Of a stretch of 5,442 nucleotides of DNA, positions 1 to 4,644 are shown piece by piece (within the stretch, counting starts at the first letter, position 1; every line of letters begins with the position of its first letter). The notes beneath the pieces were generated by a model. The model was not told the origin of the DNA and did no database searches. It worked only from the letters and a program-made list of their open reading frames with translations. The DNA is taken from positions 1-5,442 of the forward strand of contig SLFZ01000105.1 in assembly GCA_007123975.1 (NCBI GenBank), read 5' to 3'. Source of the DNA: Candidatus Izemoplasma sp. (lineage in GTDB: Bacteria; Bacillota_I; Bacilli_A; Izemoplasmatales; Izemoplasmataceae). The translations under genes were made by a program, and so were the position numbers.

Positions 1-2
1 AA

Positions 3-221
3 CTCATGTATGGGTTTGATGGCGTGGCGCGACTGATGATGCGAAGCACGATCGAGCCGATGATGGATTTTTTCATCATCAACATCGACATTCCCGTTGC
101 GGTGGTGACCACGGTCTTTTACGCATCGCTTGGCATGGTGTTTGCGCTCATCGTTGACATTACCTACCCGCTTGTCGATCCACGCATTCGCATCGGGAAA
201 AAGAAGGCCATTTTGGATTAG
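3..221 (+). CDS. ABC transporter permease, Opp/Dpp type (3' fragment)
   Basis: This is the C-terminal end, 72 residues, of an inner-membrane permease. Its 5' part lies before the window. The visible part begins with a segment containing GVARLMMRST, followed by a hydrophobic helix (about IPVAVVTTVFYASLGMVFAL) and the ending VDITYPLVDPRIRIGKKK. A last transmembrane helix followed by D-x-x-Y-x-x-x-DPRIR near the C-terminus is the hallmark of OppB/DppB-type subunits of peptide and nickel ABC importers (family knowledge). Such subunits pair with a second permease, ATPases and a binding protein, but none of these is in view downstream, so this is probably the last gene of its operon. The substrate cannot be told. 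No clear intrinsic terminator follows the TAG stop. Confidence 0.8.
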   Translation, partial: LMYGFDGVARLMMRSTIEPMMDFFIINIDIPVAVVTTVFYASLGMVFALIVDITYPLVDPRIRIGKKKAILD

Positions 222-260
222 CTTTTAAGACCGATGGAACCCTATTCTTCACCCAATGAA

Positions 261-287
261 CAGTGTTTGATGTGATTCAATACACTG
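261..287. repeat. imperfect inverted repeat in the 222-361 gap
   Basis: CAGTGT (261-266) pairs with ACACTG (282-287). After a one-base bulge at 281, TTGA (267-270) pairs with TCAA (277-280), leaving a six-base loop. No T-run follows, so it is a poor intrinsic terminator for the upstream permease gene. It could be an operator arm of the next gene or a 3' end structure. The rest of 222-290 shows nothing recognisable. Confidence 0.35.
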
Positions 288-290
288 AAC

Positions 291-323
291 ATGAGATATC
301 TCATTGAGTCATGCGCTGACTCA
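291..323. promoter_or_regulatory. two adjacent palindromes, operator-like
   Basis: ATGAGATATCTCAT (291-304) is a perfect 14-base palindrome. It touches a second perfect inverted repeat, TGAGTCA-N5-TGACTCA (305-323). The second one covers most of the -35 hexamer and most of the spacer of the promoter at 304-332. A dimeric repressor bound there would block RNA polymerase. Both repeats carry GAG/CTC half-site cores. The regulator is not identified. Confidence 0.5.
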
Positions 324-332
324 TGCTATAAT
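304..332 (+). promoter_or_regulatory. SigA-type promoter of the 362-754 gene
   Basis: The -35 is TTGAGT (304-309), followed by a 17-base spacer and a consensus -10 TATAAT (327-332). A TG two positions upstream of the -10 (324-325) makes it an extended -10. Transcription would start near 339, leaving a leader of about 20 bases before the ribosome binding site. Confidence 0.75.
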
Positions 333-351
333 CTCTAAGGCAAAACACTTT

Positions 352-356
352 GGAGG
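352..356 (+). promoter_or_regulatory. ribosome binding site that decides the start of the 362 gene
   Basis: GGAGG lies 5 bases before the ATG at 362, 2 bases before the ATG at 359, and downstream of the possible TTG at 350. Normal spacing therefore selects 362. Confidence 0.75.
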
Positions 357-361
357 TCATG

Positions 362-754
362 ATGAAAAAAAACGTTCTTAAGTACTTGTTCTACTTCTCT
401 GTTATCTTTACGTTCACAACCATTGTCAGCAGCGTCATCCAACTAGTTCAAGGCCAAGTGACCGACACGAATGCGCACATTCTTATGCGCGGTGGGTTTG
501 TGCTTGCCGCCACCATTGCGTTCGCGCTGCATGAAAACTTTCGCTTTAAACCCCGGCCACTCGCTTACTTCAGCATCTACGCCATCGCCCAAGGGATGGT
601 TTTTATCTTGGTTTTTATTACGGGGCTTTACAGTGAACTTCACCCCGACGCCTACCGCGACGCTTTTTTCAATTTCACTTCGGTAGCCATTGGTGTGATG
701 GCGGTGTTGGGTATCATCGAATGGCGTCAAACCAAGCGCCCAGAAAACGCCTAA
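362..754 (+). CDS. small four-helix membrane protein (DUF6608-like)
   Basis: The protein has 130 residues and is predicted to sit in the cytoplasmic membrane. Hydrophobic segments lie at about residues 6-29, 39-57, 67-90 and 99-119, with a basic N-terminus (MKKNVLKY) and a charged C-terminal tail. Polar motifs TDTN (34-37) and HPDAYRD (94-100) sit at the ends of helices, and FNFT follows at 103-106. From memory this pattern matches a small uncharacterised Bacillota family that I believe is DUF6608. The membership is a recollection, not a search result, and no function is known to me. The start at 362 is chosen from the GGAGG spacing. The gene is a single transcription unit, with its own promoter at 304-332 overlapped by palindromes and a strong terminator at 772-806, so it is probably regulated on its own. 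Confidence 0.8.
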   Translation: MKKNVLKYLFYFSVIFTFTTIVSSVIQLVQGQVTDTNAHILMRGGFVLAATIAFALHENFRFKPRPLAYFSIYAIAQGMVFILVFITGLYSELHPDAYRDAFFNFTSVAIGVMAVLGIIEWRQTKRPENA

Positions 755-771
755 ACCTCACACGATACACA

Positions 772-806
772 AACGCCACTGCTTCGGTAGCGGCGTTATT
801 TTTTTT
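772..806 (+). terminator. intrinsic terminator of the 362-754 gene
   Basis: AACGCC (772-777) pairs with GGCGTT (792-797). One A-C mismatch follows inward, then CTGC/GTAG (with one G-T wobble) closes a TTCG tetraloop. Eight T's follow at 799-806. It is a very well-formed Rho-independent terminator. Confidence 0.93.
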
Positions 807-921
807 CGCTTTCTTTTTCCCAAAAAACATCGTCACCTTTGATGACGTTGAAACCGATGCGCTTCAGATGATGTTGCGAAGAGATGCCTAGCGTTTTTCG
901 CCTTGATGGCAGAGCGAAATG
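796..921 (-). pseudogene. possible 3' remnant of an unidentified gene
   Basis: The minus strand is open for 41 codons up to a TAA at 798-796, without any ATG, GTG or TTG start codon; an in-frame stop lies just upstream at 924-922. The translation ends like a real protein, with KRIGFNVIKGDD followed by VFWEKESEKK, and its codons resemble those of the neighbouring genes. It would share the 772-806 hairpin as a convergent terminator. I do not recognise the family. A stretch of this length can occur by chance, and the plus strand is also open across part of it, so the call is weak. Confidence 0.25.
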
Positions 922-949
922 TTAACTTTTGTTATGTTTTGTTTATATT
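922..949 (+). promoter_or_regulatory. likely promoter of uppP
   Basis: The -35 is TTAACT (922-927), followed by a 16-base spacer and -10 TATATT (944-949), in an AT-rich stretch. Transcription would start near 956. An alternative -10, TATAAC (979-984), has no good -35 upstream. Confidence 0.5.
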
Positions 950-951
950 TT

Positions 952-986
952 ACGACGTCGTGGTTATATCCGTTAAACTATAACCA
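952..986. promoter_or_regulatory. inverted repeats in the uppP leader
   Basis: ACGACGTCGT (952-961) is a perfect 10-base palindrome at the expected transcription start. It is followed by TGGTTATA (961-968) and TATAACCA (979-986), perfect 8-base arms separated by 10 bases. They lie between the likely promoter and the ribosome binding site, where they could act as an operator or as an mRNA hairpin. No known motif was recognised. Confidence 0.45.
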
Positions 987-1002
987 GTTCAATACGCGAG
1001 GG

Positions 1003-1008
1003 GGAGGT
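1003..1008 (+). promoter_or_regulatory. ribosome binding site that decides the UUG start of uppP
   Basis: GGAGGT inside a run of G's lies 4 bases before the TTG at 1013. No ATG is suitably placed, and the conserved N-terminal motif begins only about 14 residues further on, so TTG is the best start. Confidence 0.8.
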
Positions 1009-1012
1009 CGCC

Positions 1013-1816
1013 TTGCTTGAGGCAATCCGGTATTTATTACTAGGCATATTACAAGGACTCACTGAACCGTTGCCGATATCGTCGAGTGGACACCTGGTCT
1101 TGCTTCAGACGTTTTTAAACATGCCAACGGTCGATTACTTTCTTGAAATCGTGCTGCATTTTGCCTCGTTGCTCGCGATTTTGGTGTTGTTTAGAGATAA
1201 AATTACTCAGTTAATTATTGGTACATTCCGCTACTTTTTAAAAGGCGATAAGTCCCGCGTGGATGATGTGCGCTATGTCGGCCTTGTGCTCCTTGGTACG
1301 GTACCGGCTGGCATTGCTGGATTTTTCTTTCAGAGTTTCTTCGAAGGGTTCTTAACGCTGCTTGCGGTGGGGATTAGCCTCATTGTTACGGGCGGTTTTC
1401 TGATGCTTGTGCAGCGAGCAAGCGTCGATAACACACGGACAAGGATAGGGCTTGCTGATGCGTTGATCATTGGATCGGTGCAAATTATTGCCTTGCTTCC
1501 TGGCATTTCAAGGAGCGGCTCCACTTACGTTGGCGGGTTGTTTCGCCGCTTGAAGTTTGAGGCCGTGGTTGAGTTTTCTTTCATGCTTTACATCCCCATC
1601 AGCATCGGTACGATGATCTTAGAAGCGCGCGACGTTACAAGTTTTTCTGCCCATCCATTTTTGCCGCTTGCACTCTCGTTTTTGGCCAGTGGTGTTGTCA
1701 CATACCTCGCCTTTAAATGGTTTGTCAACGCCGTTCGGCAAGGAAACCTGAAATACTTCGCGTACTATTGCTTCGTGGTCGGCGCCATCGCGCTGGCGTT
1801 GTCCCCGTTGTTTTGA
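1013..1816 (+). CDS. uppP: undecaprenyl-diphosphatase
   Basis: This integral membrane enzyme removes a phosphate from undecaprenyl diphosphate. That recycles the lipid carrier for peptidoglycan and other wall polymers, and family members can confer bacitracin resistance (hence the older name bacA). The 267-residue length is typical. The first signature GLTEPLPISSSGH (15-27) supplies Glu18, Ser24 and His27, which correspond to E. coli Glu21, Ser27 and His30. The second signature PGISRSG (163-169) supplies Arg167, corresponding to E. coli Arg174. The rest is hydrophobic, as expected for a multi-helix protein. One oddity is Pro19 where many members have Phe (TEFLP). The start is a TTG with a strong Shine-Dalgarno site. 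The gene is transcribed alone, from a leader rich in inverted repeats, and ends at a bidirectional terminator. The identification is secure. Confidence 0.96.
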   Translation: MLEAIRYLLLGILQGLTEPLPISSSGHLVLLQTFLNMPTVDYFLEIVLHFASLLAILVLFRDKITQLIIGTFRYFLKGDKSRVDDVRYVGLVLLGTVPAGIAGFFFQSFFEGFLTLLAVGISLIVTGGFLMLVQRASVDNTRTRIGLADALIIGSVQIIALLPGISRSGSTYVGGLFRRLKFEAVVEFSFMLYIPISIGTMILEARDVTSFSAHPFLPLALSFLASGVVTYLAFKWFVNAVRQGNLKYFAYYCFVVGAIALALSPLF

Positions 1817-1842
1817 CCTCTCCTTTTCAACCTTTCATCGTC

Positions 1843-1883
1843 GCAAAAGCCATCCCTTCGTTAAACTCGGGGATGGCTTTTGC
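1843..1883. terminator. bidirectional intrinsic terminator between uppP and the 1894 gene
   Basis: Perfect 14-base arms (1843-1856 and 1870-1883) read GCAAAAGCCATCCC and its complement around a 13-base loop. AAAA/TTTT near the base of the stem gives a U-run on either strand. It sits between convergent genes and can serve both. Confidence 0.88.
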
Positions 1884-1893
1884 ATGAATCATG

Positions 1894-2076
1894 TTATTTC
1901 AGTCGATGTTTAAAACTGTCTTGCCCAGCACGTGGGTTGTTTTCGCCGAAATCTCGGTGGGCATTTTCTTCTTTCATGTCTTCGGTGCGGCGTCGGTGGG
2001 CAAAGCTGAATCGGTCGACCACCACAACGATGACCAGCAAACCGAAAACACCGAGGCCTATATAAACAAAGTCCAT
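1894..2076 (-). CDS. small single-pass membrane protein
   Basis: The protein has 60 residues. One strongly hydrophobic helix spans about residues 2-20 (VYIGLGVFGLLVIVVVV). It is followed by a basic turn (HRRR, 27-30) and a polar, charged tail to the end, ending KHRLK. The arginines after the helix suggest a cytoplasmic tail. I do not recognise a family, and no cysteine or catalytic motif is evident. Three ATGs stand in a row; the G-rich ribosome binding site places the third (2076) at normal distance. The gene begins 47 bases after the stop of the larger membrane protein gene at 2124, with no terminator between them, so the two are probably one operon. The plus strand is also open here but has no ribosome binding site. 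Confidence 0.65.
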   Translation of the reverse strand: MDFVYIGLGVFGLLVIVVVVDRFSFAHRRRTEDMKEENAHRDFGENNPRAGQDSFKHRLK

Positions 2077-2083
2077 CATCATA

Positions 2084-2090
2084 CCCCCTT
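2084..2090 (-). promoter_or_regulatory. ribosome binding site of the 1894-2076 gene
   Basis: On the minus strand AAGGGGG is followed by T and then ATG ATG ATG. The gaps to the three ATGs are 1, 4 and 7 bases, so the third (2076) or second (2079) is used. Confidence 0.6.
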
Positions 2091-2123
2091 TTTTAGCGCA
2101 TCGTTCTTTCAACAAACATGTTA

Positions 2124-3068
2124 TCAATATATTTTATCAAGCAGCCATCCCATCATATAAAGCCCGCCAATCATCGATACCGTGTTGGCGATGAGGGCAT
2201 ACGCAACGCGGCGCATGAGTCCTTTTTCCTTCACAAACACCGCAAGGTAAATGGTCTCAACCGTGTAGACCATCAACTCCCCTAACACAAACAGCACAAA
2301 GACGCCAAAGGTGCTTTGATGGCTGACAAAAAACATGCTCAAAATGGCAATGGTCAACACCGATTGTGTGACGACGTTCAGCACCCCGACTTGGAAGAAG
2401 GTCTTCTTCAGTCTGAAGCCAAACATAAACAGAATTGCCAACTCAACGGCGACAGTAAAGATCACCCGCACCAGGTAGTAAAGGTATGTGCTCACTTGCG
2501 TCAACGGATGCGGCACAAACCCTGATACGTCACCAACGCCTTCAGCCGATTGGCTGAGGTCGACGCCGCGGATGTCCCACGTTAAACGAAAATCAAACTG
2601 GCTCATTTCAATTAGGGGCGACGTGATAACCACATCGTCAACCACCACCGCTGCCTTAAAAATAAGCGGTGTGGTGAAGTAAAGAATAAACACGTCCTCA
2701 TTGTTTTCTTCGTAGCGATGGTGGTAAAAGTATTGGCTGCCTCCGTAAAGTGCGTTGGAAACAAAACCTTCGCTGTCTTGATAATCGATCAGCGCATCGG
2801 GAAAGTGATCATCTTGGTAGTAAAAATAGTAAAAGCCTTCGCCGCTTGCCGCTTCACTGAGTCTCGTCTCTGCGGCTTCGATATCGTCGGCTGTAAGTTG
2901 CCCATCATGTGGAACTAAAAAATCAAAGTCAAAGTCGATGCCATCGTGTAAAACGGTCAGGCGAATGTTTGCGGGCGGGGCTGCGTTGGCTTGCAGCGTG
3001 GTGGTAAACGATGCGACAACCACCAATATAAAGCTCAAAATTAGCGCAGCAAGAATCGTTCGCTTCAT
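2124..3068 (-). CDS. exported, membrane-anchored protein of unknown function
   Basis: The protein has 314 residues. Residues 1-29 form a signal peptide: MKR, a hydrophobic core, then QANA-A as a likely signal peptidase I site. Residues about 30-190 are predicted to lie outside the membrane, are acidic and rich in aromatic residues (GFYYFYYQDD, 78-87; QYFYHH, 112-117), and have a beta-rich look. The C-terminal part has four likely transmembrane helices (about 193-216, 224-247, 253-278 and 287-310). Polar residues lie within or beside these helices: Glu209, the FGFR motif (216-219), Asn231 with Thr234-Gln235, Glu264, Glu271 and Asn295. From memory, similar four-helix C-terminal regions recur in uncharacterised Bacillota proteins, but I know no function. 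The start at 3068 is preceded on the minus strand by GAGGAG at good distance and begins the signal peptide. A longer upstream reading has neither. It is probably co-transcribed with the 1894 gene. Confidence 0.82.
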   Translation of the reverse strand: MKRTILAALILSFILVVVASFTTTLQANAAPPANIRLTVLHDGIDFDFDFLVPHDGQLTADDIEAAETRLSEAASGEGFYYFYYQDDHFPDALIDYQDSEGFVSNALYGGSQYFYHHRYEENNEDVFILYFTTPLIFKAAVVVDDVVITSPLIEMSQFDFRLTWDIRGVDLSQSAEGVGDVSGFVPHPLTQVSTYLYYLVRVIFTVAVELAILFMFGFRLKKTFFQVGVLNVVTQSVLTIAILSMFFVSHQSTFGVFVLFVLGELMVYTVETIYLAVFVKEKGLMRRVAYALIANTVSMIGGLYMMGWLLDKIY

Positions 3069-3106
3069 ATAGAGCACTCCTCGGGCCATTCGTACCATCA
3101 TGTTTG

Positions 3107-3135
3107 ATTGTACGATAAAAGTATCCAAATCTAAA
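3107..3135 (-). promoter_or_regulatory. promoter of the 2124/1894 membrane-protein operon
   Basis: On the minus strand the -35 is TTTAGA (3135-3130), followed by a 17-base spacer and -10 TACAAT (3112-3107). Transcription would begin near 3100, about 30 bases before the start codon. The fit is good but not consensus. Confidence 0.55.
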
Positions 3136-3162
3136 CCTCTTTTAAACGTATGCTTGTGTAAC

Positions 3163-3294
3163 CTAGATAAGCATTCTTTTGTTTTTAATGGCTTCATCAA
3201 TGGCGGAGACCATCGATGCCTGCCAAGTGATATATCCTAAAAACAAAACACCGGTGCTTCCATCGTGGTGGTTTGGCATCGGTGTCGCAAACAT
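3163..3294 (-). other. 43-codon open frame directly after the GGDEF stop codon
   Basis: On the minus strand the TAG stop of the GGDEF gene is followed immediately, in the same frame, by ATG and 43 sense codons ending at a TAG. The predicted peptide contains VLFLGYITWQASMVSAI and ends KNKRMLI. It runs straight through the terminator hairpin at 3239-3285, and its VLFL is simply the T-run. It has no ribosome binding site of its own. A chance frame is the simpler reading, but an ancestral longer C-terminus or stop readthrough is possible. Confidence 0.15.
3239..3285 (-). terminator. intrinsic terminator of the GGDEF gene
   Basis: On the minus strand ACACCG pairs with CGGTGT (3285-3280 with 3253-3248). 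One mismatch follows inward, then TGC/GCA and a larger loop. The U-rich tail reads TTTTGTTTTT (3248-3239). It lies just past the TAG of the GGDEF gene. Confidence 0.75.
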
Positions 3295-4224
3295 CTAATC
3301 TAACTCACTCTCTAGCTTGAACATGCAGCGATCCTTGCCTTCTGCTTTAACCTGGTACAAAAGGTTGTCCGCCTTGCGAATAACATCGTCACGCTGTTCG
3401 GCTTTGACAATACCAATCGAGACCGAGAGGGTGTCGCACGAGGCTTCCTGCGCAAGTTGACGGGTATCGTTAATAATCGATTTCGCAACGTCTTTTATGG
3501 CTTGAGAATCGTCGAAGAACAACCCCACAAACTCATCGCCACCGATTCGATAAAACAAGTTATACTCTGACTGATAACTTTTTAGAACGGCAGCGAACTT
3601 GGACAAAAACCGATTCCCACATGGATGGCCTTGCGAGTCGTTTAAGTCTTTGAAGTTATCGAGATCTAAGAACATCACATGAAAGTTATCAAATTGATAA
3701 CGTAACCCGTAATGGTAATCAAGCGTGTATTTGTTAAAGACGCCGGTTAATGCGTCTCGGTGGGTTTTACGGAAGAGTTCTTCTTCCCCTAATAAAAACG
3801 ACGTAACGTCAACGATGAATGCTGCGTAAAGTCGATTGGTTTCGGGCACCGGAAATATCGTCACACGAATCCAATACCGGCCTTTGTTTGTGCGAATAGG
3901 AAAGGTAACGTTTGGTCGAGAATCAAAATCGTGAAACTCTTTAAACACGGCTTGGAAGTGCTCTTTCTTTCCAGATATCTCGGCGTAGGCGTTGTGGCCG
4001 TCAAAGCATGCAAGGATTTGGCTCAAAAGAATCTCATCGGTGTCTTCGAGACCAATTTGTGTCAATGAGCCGCTGACGACTTCTAACTTCGGCTTTTCGT
4101 CGGTTTGTGCATCCAAGAACGTCACGATCGTGTTATCTGGACTCAACACAACATCGCGCACGACATCGATACCGTAACGTTTTTGCAGCTTATCCCGCAT
4201 GCTTGATAATCGATTATGGTCCAT
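3295..4224 (-). CDS. PAS-like/GGDEF-domain nucleotide cyclase
   Basis: The protein has 309 residues, no membrane helix, and is presumably cytoplasmic. Residues about 15-142 look like a PAS-type sensor fold, ending in strands GRYWIRVTIFPV (115-126) and LYAAFIVDVTS (132-142). A short helical linker (146-156) leads to the GGDEF domain (157-303). That domain has RDALTGVFNK (156-165), FLDLDNFKDLND (185-196), GHPCGN (199-204), an intact GGDEF (228-232) and SVSIGI (267-272). GGDEF domains normally join two GTP into cyclic di-GMP, and the signature and metal ligands (Asp187, Asp230, Glu231) are present. Two departures stand out. Asn204 replaces the Asp of GHxxGD that contacts the guanine base in PleD. 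The inhibitory RxxD I-site reads SEYN (219-222). The enzyme is therefore probably active but may have altered substrate preference and lacks the usual product inhibition. No EAL or HD-GYP partner is in view. GGGAGGG on the minus strand selects the ATG at 4224. Confidence 0.92.
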   Translation of the reverse strand: MDHNRLSSMRDKLQKRYGIDVVRDVVLSPDNTIVTFLDAQTDEKPKLEVVSGSLTQIGLEDTDEILLSQILACFDGHNAYAEISGKKEHFQAVFKEFHDFDSRPNVTFPIRTNKGRYWIRVTIFPVPETNRLYAAFIVDVTSFLLGEEELFRKTHRDALTGVFNKYTLDYHYGLRYQFDNFHVMFLDLDNFKDLNDSQGHPCGNRFLSKFAAVLKSYQSEYNLFYRIGGDEFVGLFFDDSQAIKDVAKSIINDTRQLAQEASCDTLSVSIGIVKAEQRDDVIRKADNLLYQVKAEGKDRCMFKLESELD

Positions 4225-4228
4225 ATGC

Positions 4229-4233
4229 CCTCC
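4229..4233 (-). promoter_or_regulatory. ribosome binding site that decides the GGDEF gene start
   Basis: On the minus strand GGAGG, within GGGAGGG, lies 4 bases before the ATG at 4224. Upstream in-frame ATG (4236) and non-ATG starts have no such site, and they add only residues that look like translated leader. Confidence 0.75.
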
Positions 4234-4242
4234 CATGTGGCC

Positions 4243-4329
4243 AAGCGTCTGGACGACGCTTAATATGTAAGCGCTTGATACATCATTTTCAATATACCAC
4301 AAGCGTAGGAATTTATTCAATACCAAGCG
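4243..4329. repeat. cluster of AAGCG/CGCTT motifs around the GGDEF promoter
   Basis: AAGCG occurs on the plus strand at 4243-4247, 4269-4273, 4301-4305 and 4325-4329, and its complement CGCTT at 4257-4261 and 4272-4276. Two of these form a perfect stem AAGCGTC-N5-GACGCTT (4243-4261), and two form the palindrome AAGCGCTT (4269-4276). One copy lies inside the promoter spacer, one directly upstream of the -35, and the rest lie in the leader. The layout suggests a multi-site operator, or an mRNA hairpin near the ribosome binding site. Confidence 0.45.
4291..4320 (-). promoter_or_regulatory. promoter of the GGDEF gene
   Basis: On the minus strand the -35 is TTGAAT (4320-4315), followed by an 18-base spacer and -10 TATATT (4296-4291). 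TGG just before the -10 makes it extended. The predicted leader is about 60 bases long and contains the AAGCGTC stem-loop. Confidence 0.65.
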
Positions 4330-4383
4330 ACTATTATCTCAGCGATATCGTCAGTATGTCACAGCGGTAACCATTGAATCGAT

Positions 4384-4411
4384 TTGGCAATGAACTTCCA
4401 AGTAATATAAT
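4384..4411 (+). promoter_or_regulatory. near-consensus promoter with no gene behind it
   Basis: The -35 is TTGGCA (4384-4389), followed by a 16-base spacer and -10 TATAAT (4406-4411). CATTG (4372-4376) and CAATG (4388-4392) form a small inverted repeat across the -35, enclosing the palindrome AATCGATT (4377-4384). It points away from the GGDEF promoter and towards the acetyltransferase terminator. No plus-strand gene follows. Confidence 0.6.
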
Positions 4412-4438
4412 GTGGATAAGAACACCATGTGTTGACCA

Positions 4439-4618
4439 TCAAGGGGGATTTAATAATTTTATTGTAAAATTGCTTAAATGAACCCAAGCAGCTTCGTAAA
4501 AGTCCAACCCTTCATTTAACGAGCGGAAAGTATGGTTTTTCGCGCCAAGCGTCATGGCAAAGGTGGCCCGCGAGTTTTCGACCAAATAAGATGTGACGCC
4601 GACAAAAGCACTAGCCGT
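4439..4618 (-). pseudogene. 3' remnant of an unidentified protein gene
   Basis: The minus strand is open for 59 codons, beginning directly after an in-frame TGA (4621-4619) and ending at TGA (4441-4439). The translation is protein-like: it includes AFVGVTSYLVENSRATFAM, then TLGAKNHTFRSLNEGLDFYE, then AAWVHL, with codon choice like the neighbouring genes. No start codon with a ribosome binding site exists; one internal ATG (4557-4555) lacks one. The last ten or so codons are AT-rich and look like read-out past the original end. I could not assign a family. The most economical view is the tail of a gene whose front was deleted, leaving the acetyltransferase terminator abutting it. Confidence 0.35.
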
Positions 4619-4644
4619 TCATGATTATTGCATGCTTTTAACAC

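Noticed and set aside
443..730. 95-codon minus-strand frame, and another plus frame at 471-686, across the small membrane protein gene
   Set aside because: No ribosome binding site, composition unlike protein, and both lie inside a gene with clear promoter, start and helices.
920..959. ECF-sigma (SigM/SigW-like) promoter for uppP
   Set aside because: The AAC at 924-926 and the CGAC/CGTC at 953-959 are about 26-29 bases apart, far beyond the usual 16-17.
1891..2160. 89-codon plus-strand frame opposite the 60-residue membrane protein
   Set aside because: It begins right after a terminator without a ribosome binding site or promoter. The minus-strand reading has a start signal, a clear membrane helix and operon context.
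3069..3200. N-terminal extension of the 2124-3068 protein
   Set aside because: It would place 44 polar residues before a perfect signal peptide and has no ribosome binding site. GAGGAG precedes the ATG at 3068, and the likely promoter lies inside the extension.
3188..3298. 36-codon plus-strand ORF beginning MASSMAETID
   Set aside because: It crosses the GGDEF terminator antisense, with no ribosome binding site or promoter.
4225..4326. N-terminal extension of the GGDEF protein to 4326
   Set aside because: It includes the promoter -10 and leader, and the strong Shine-Dalgarno site lies inside it.
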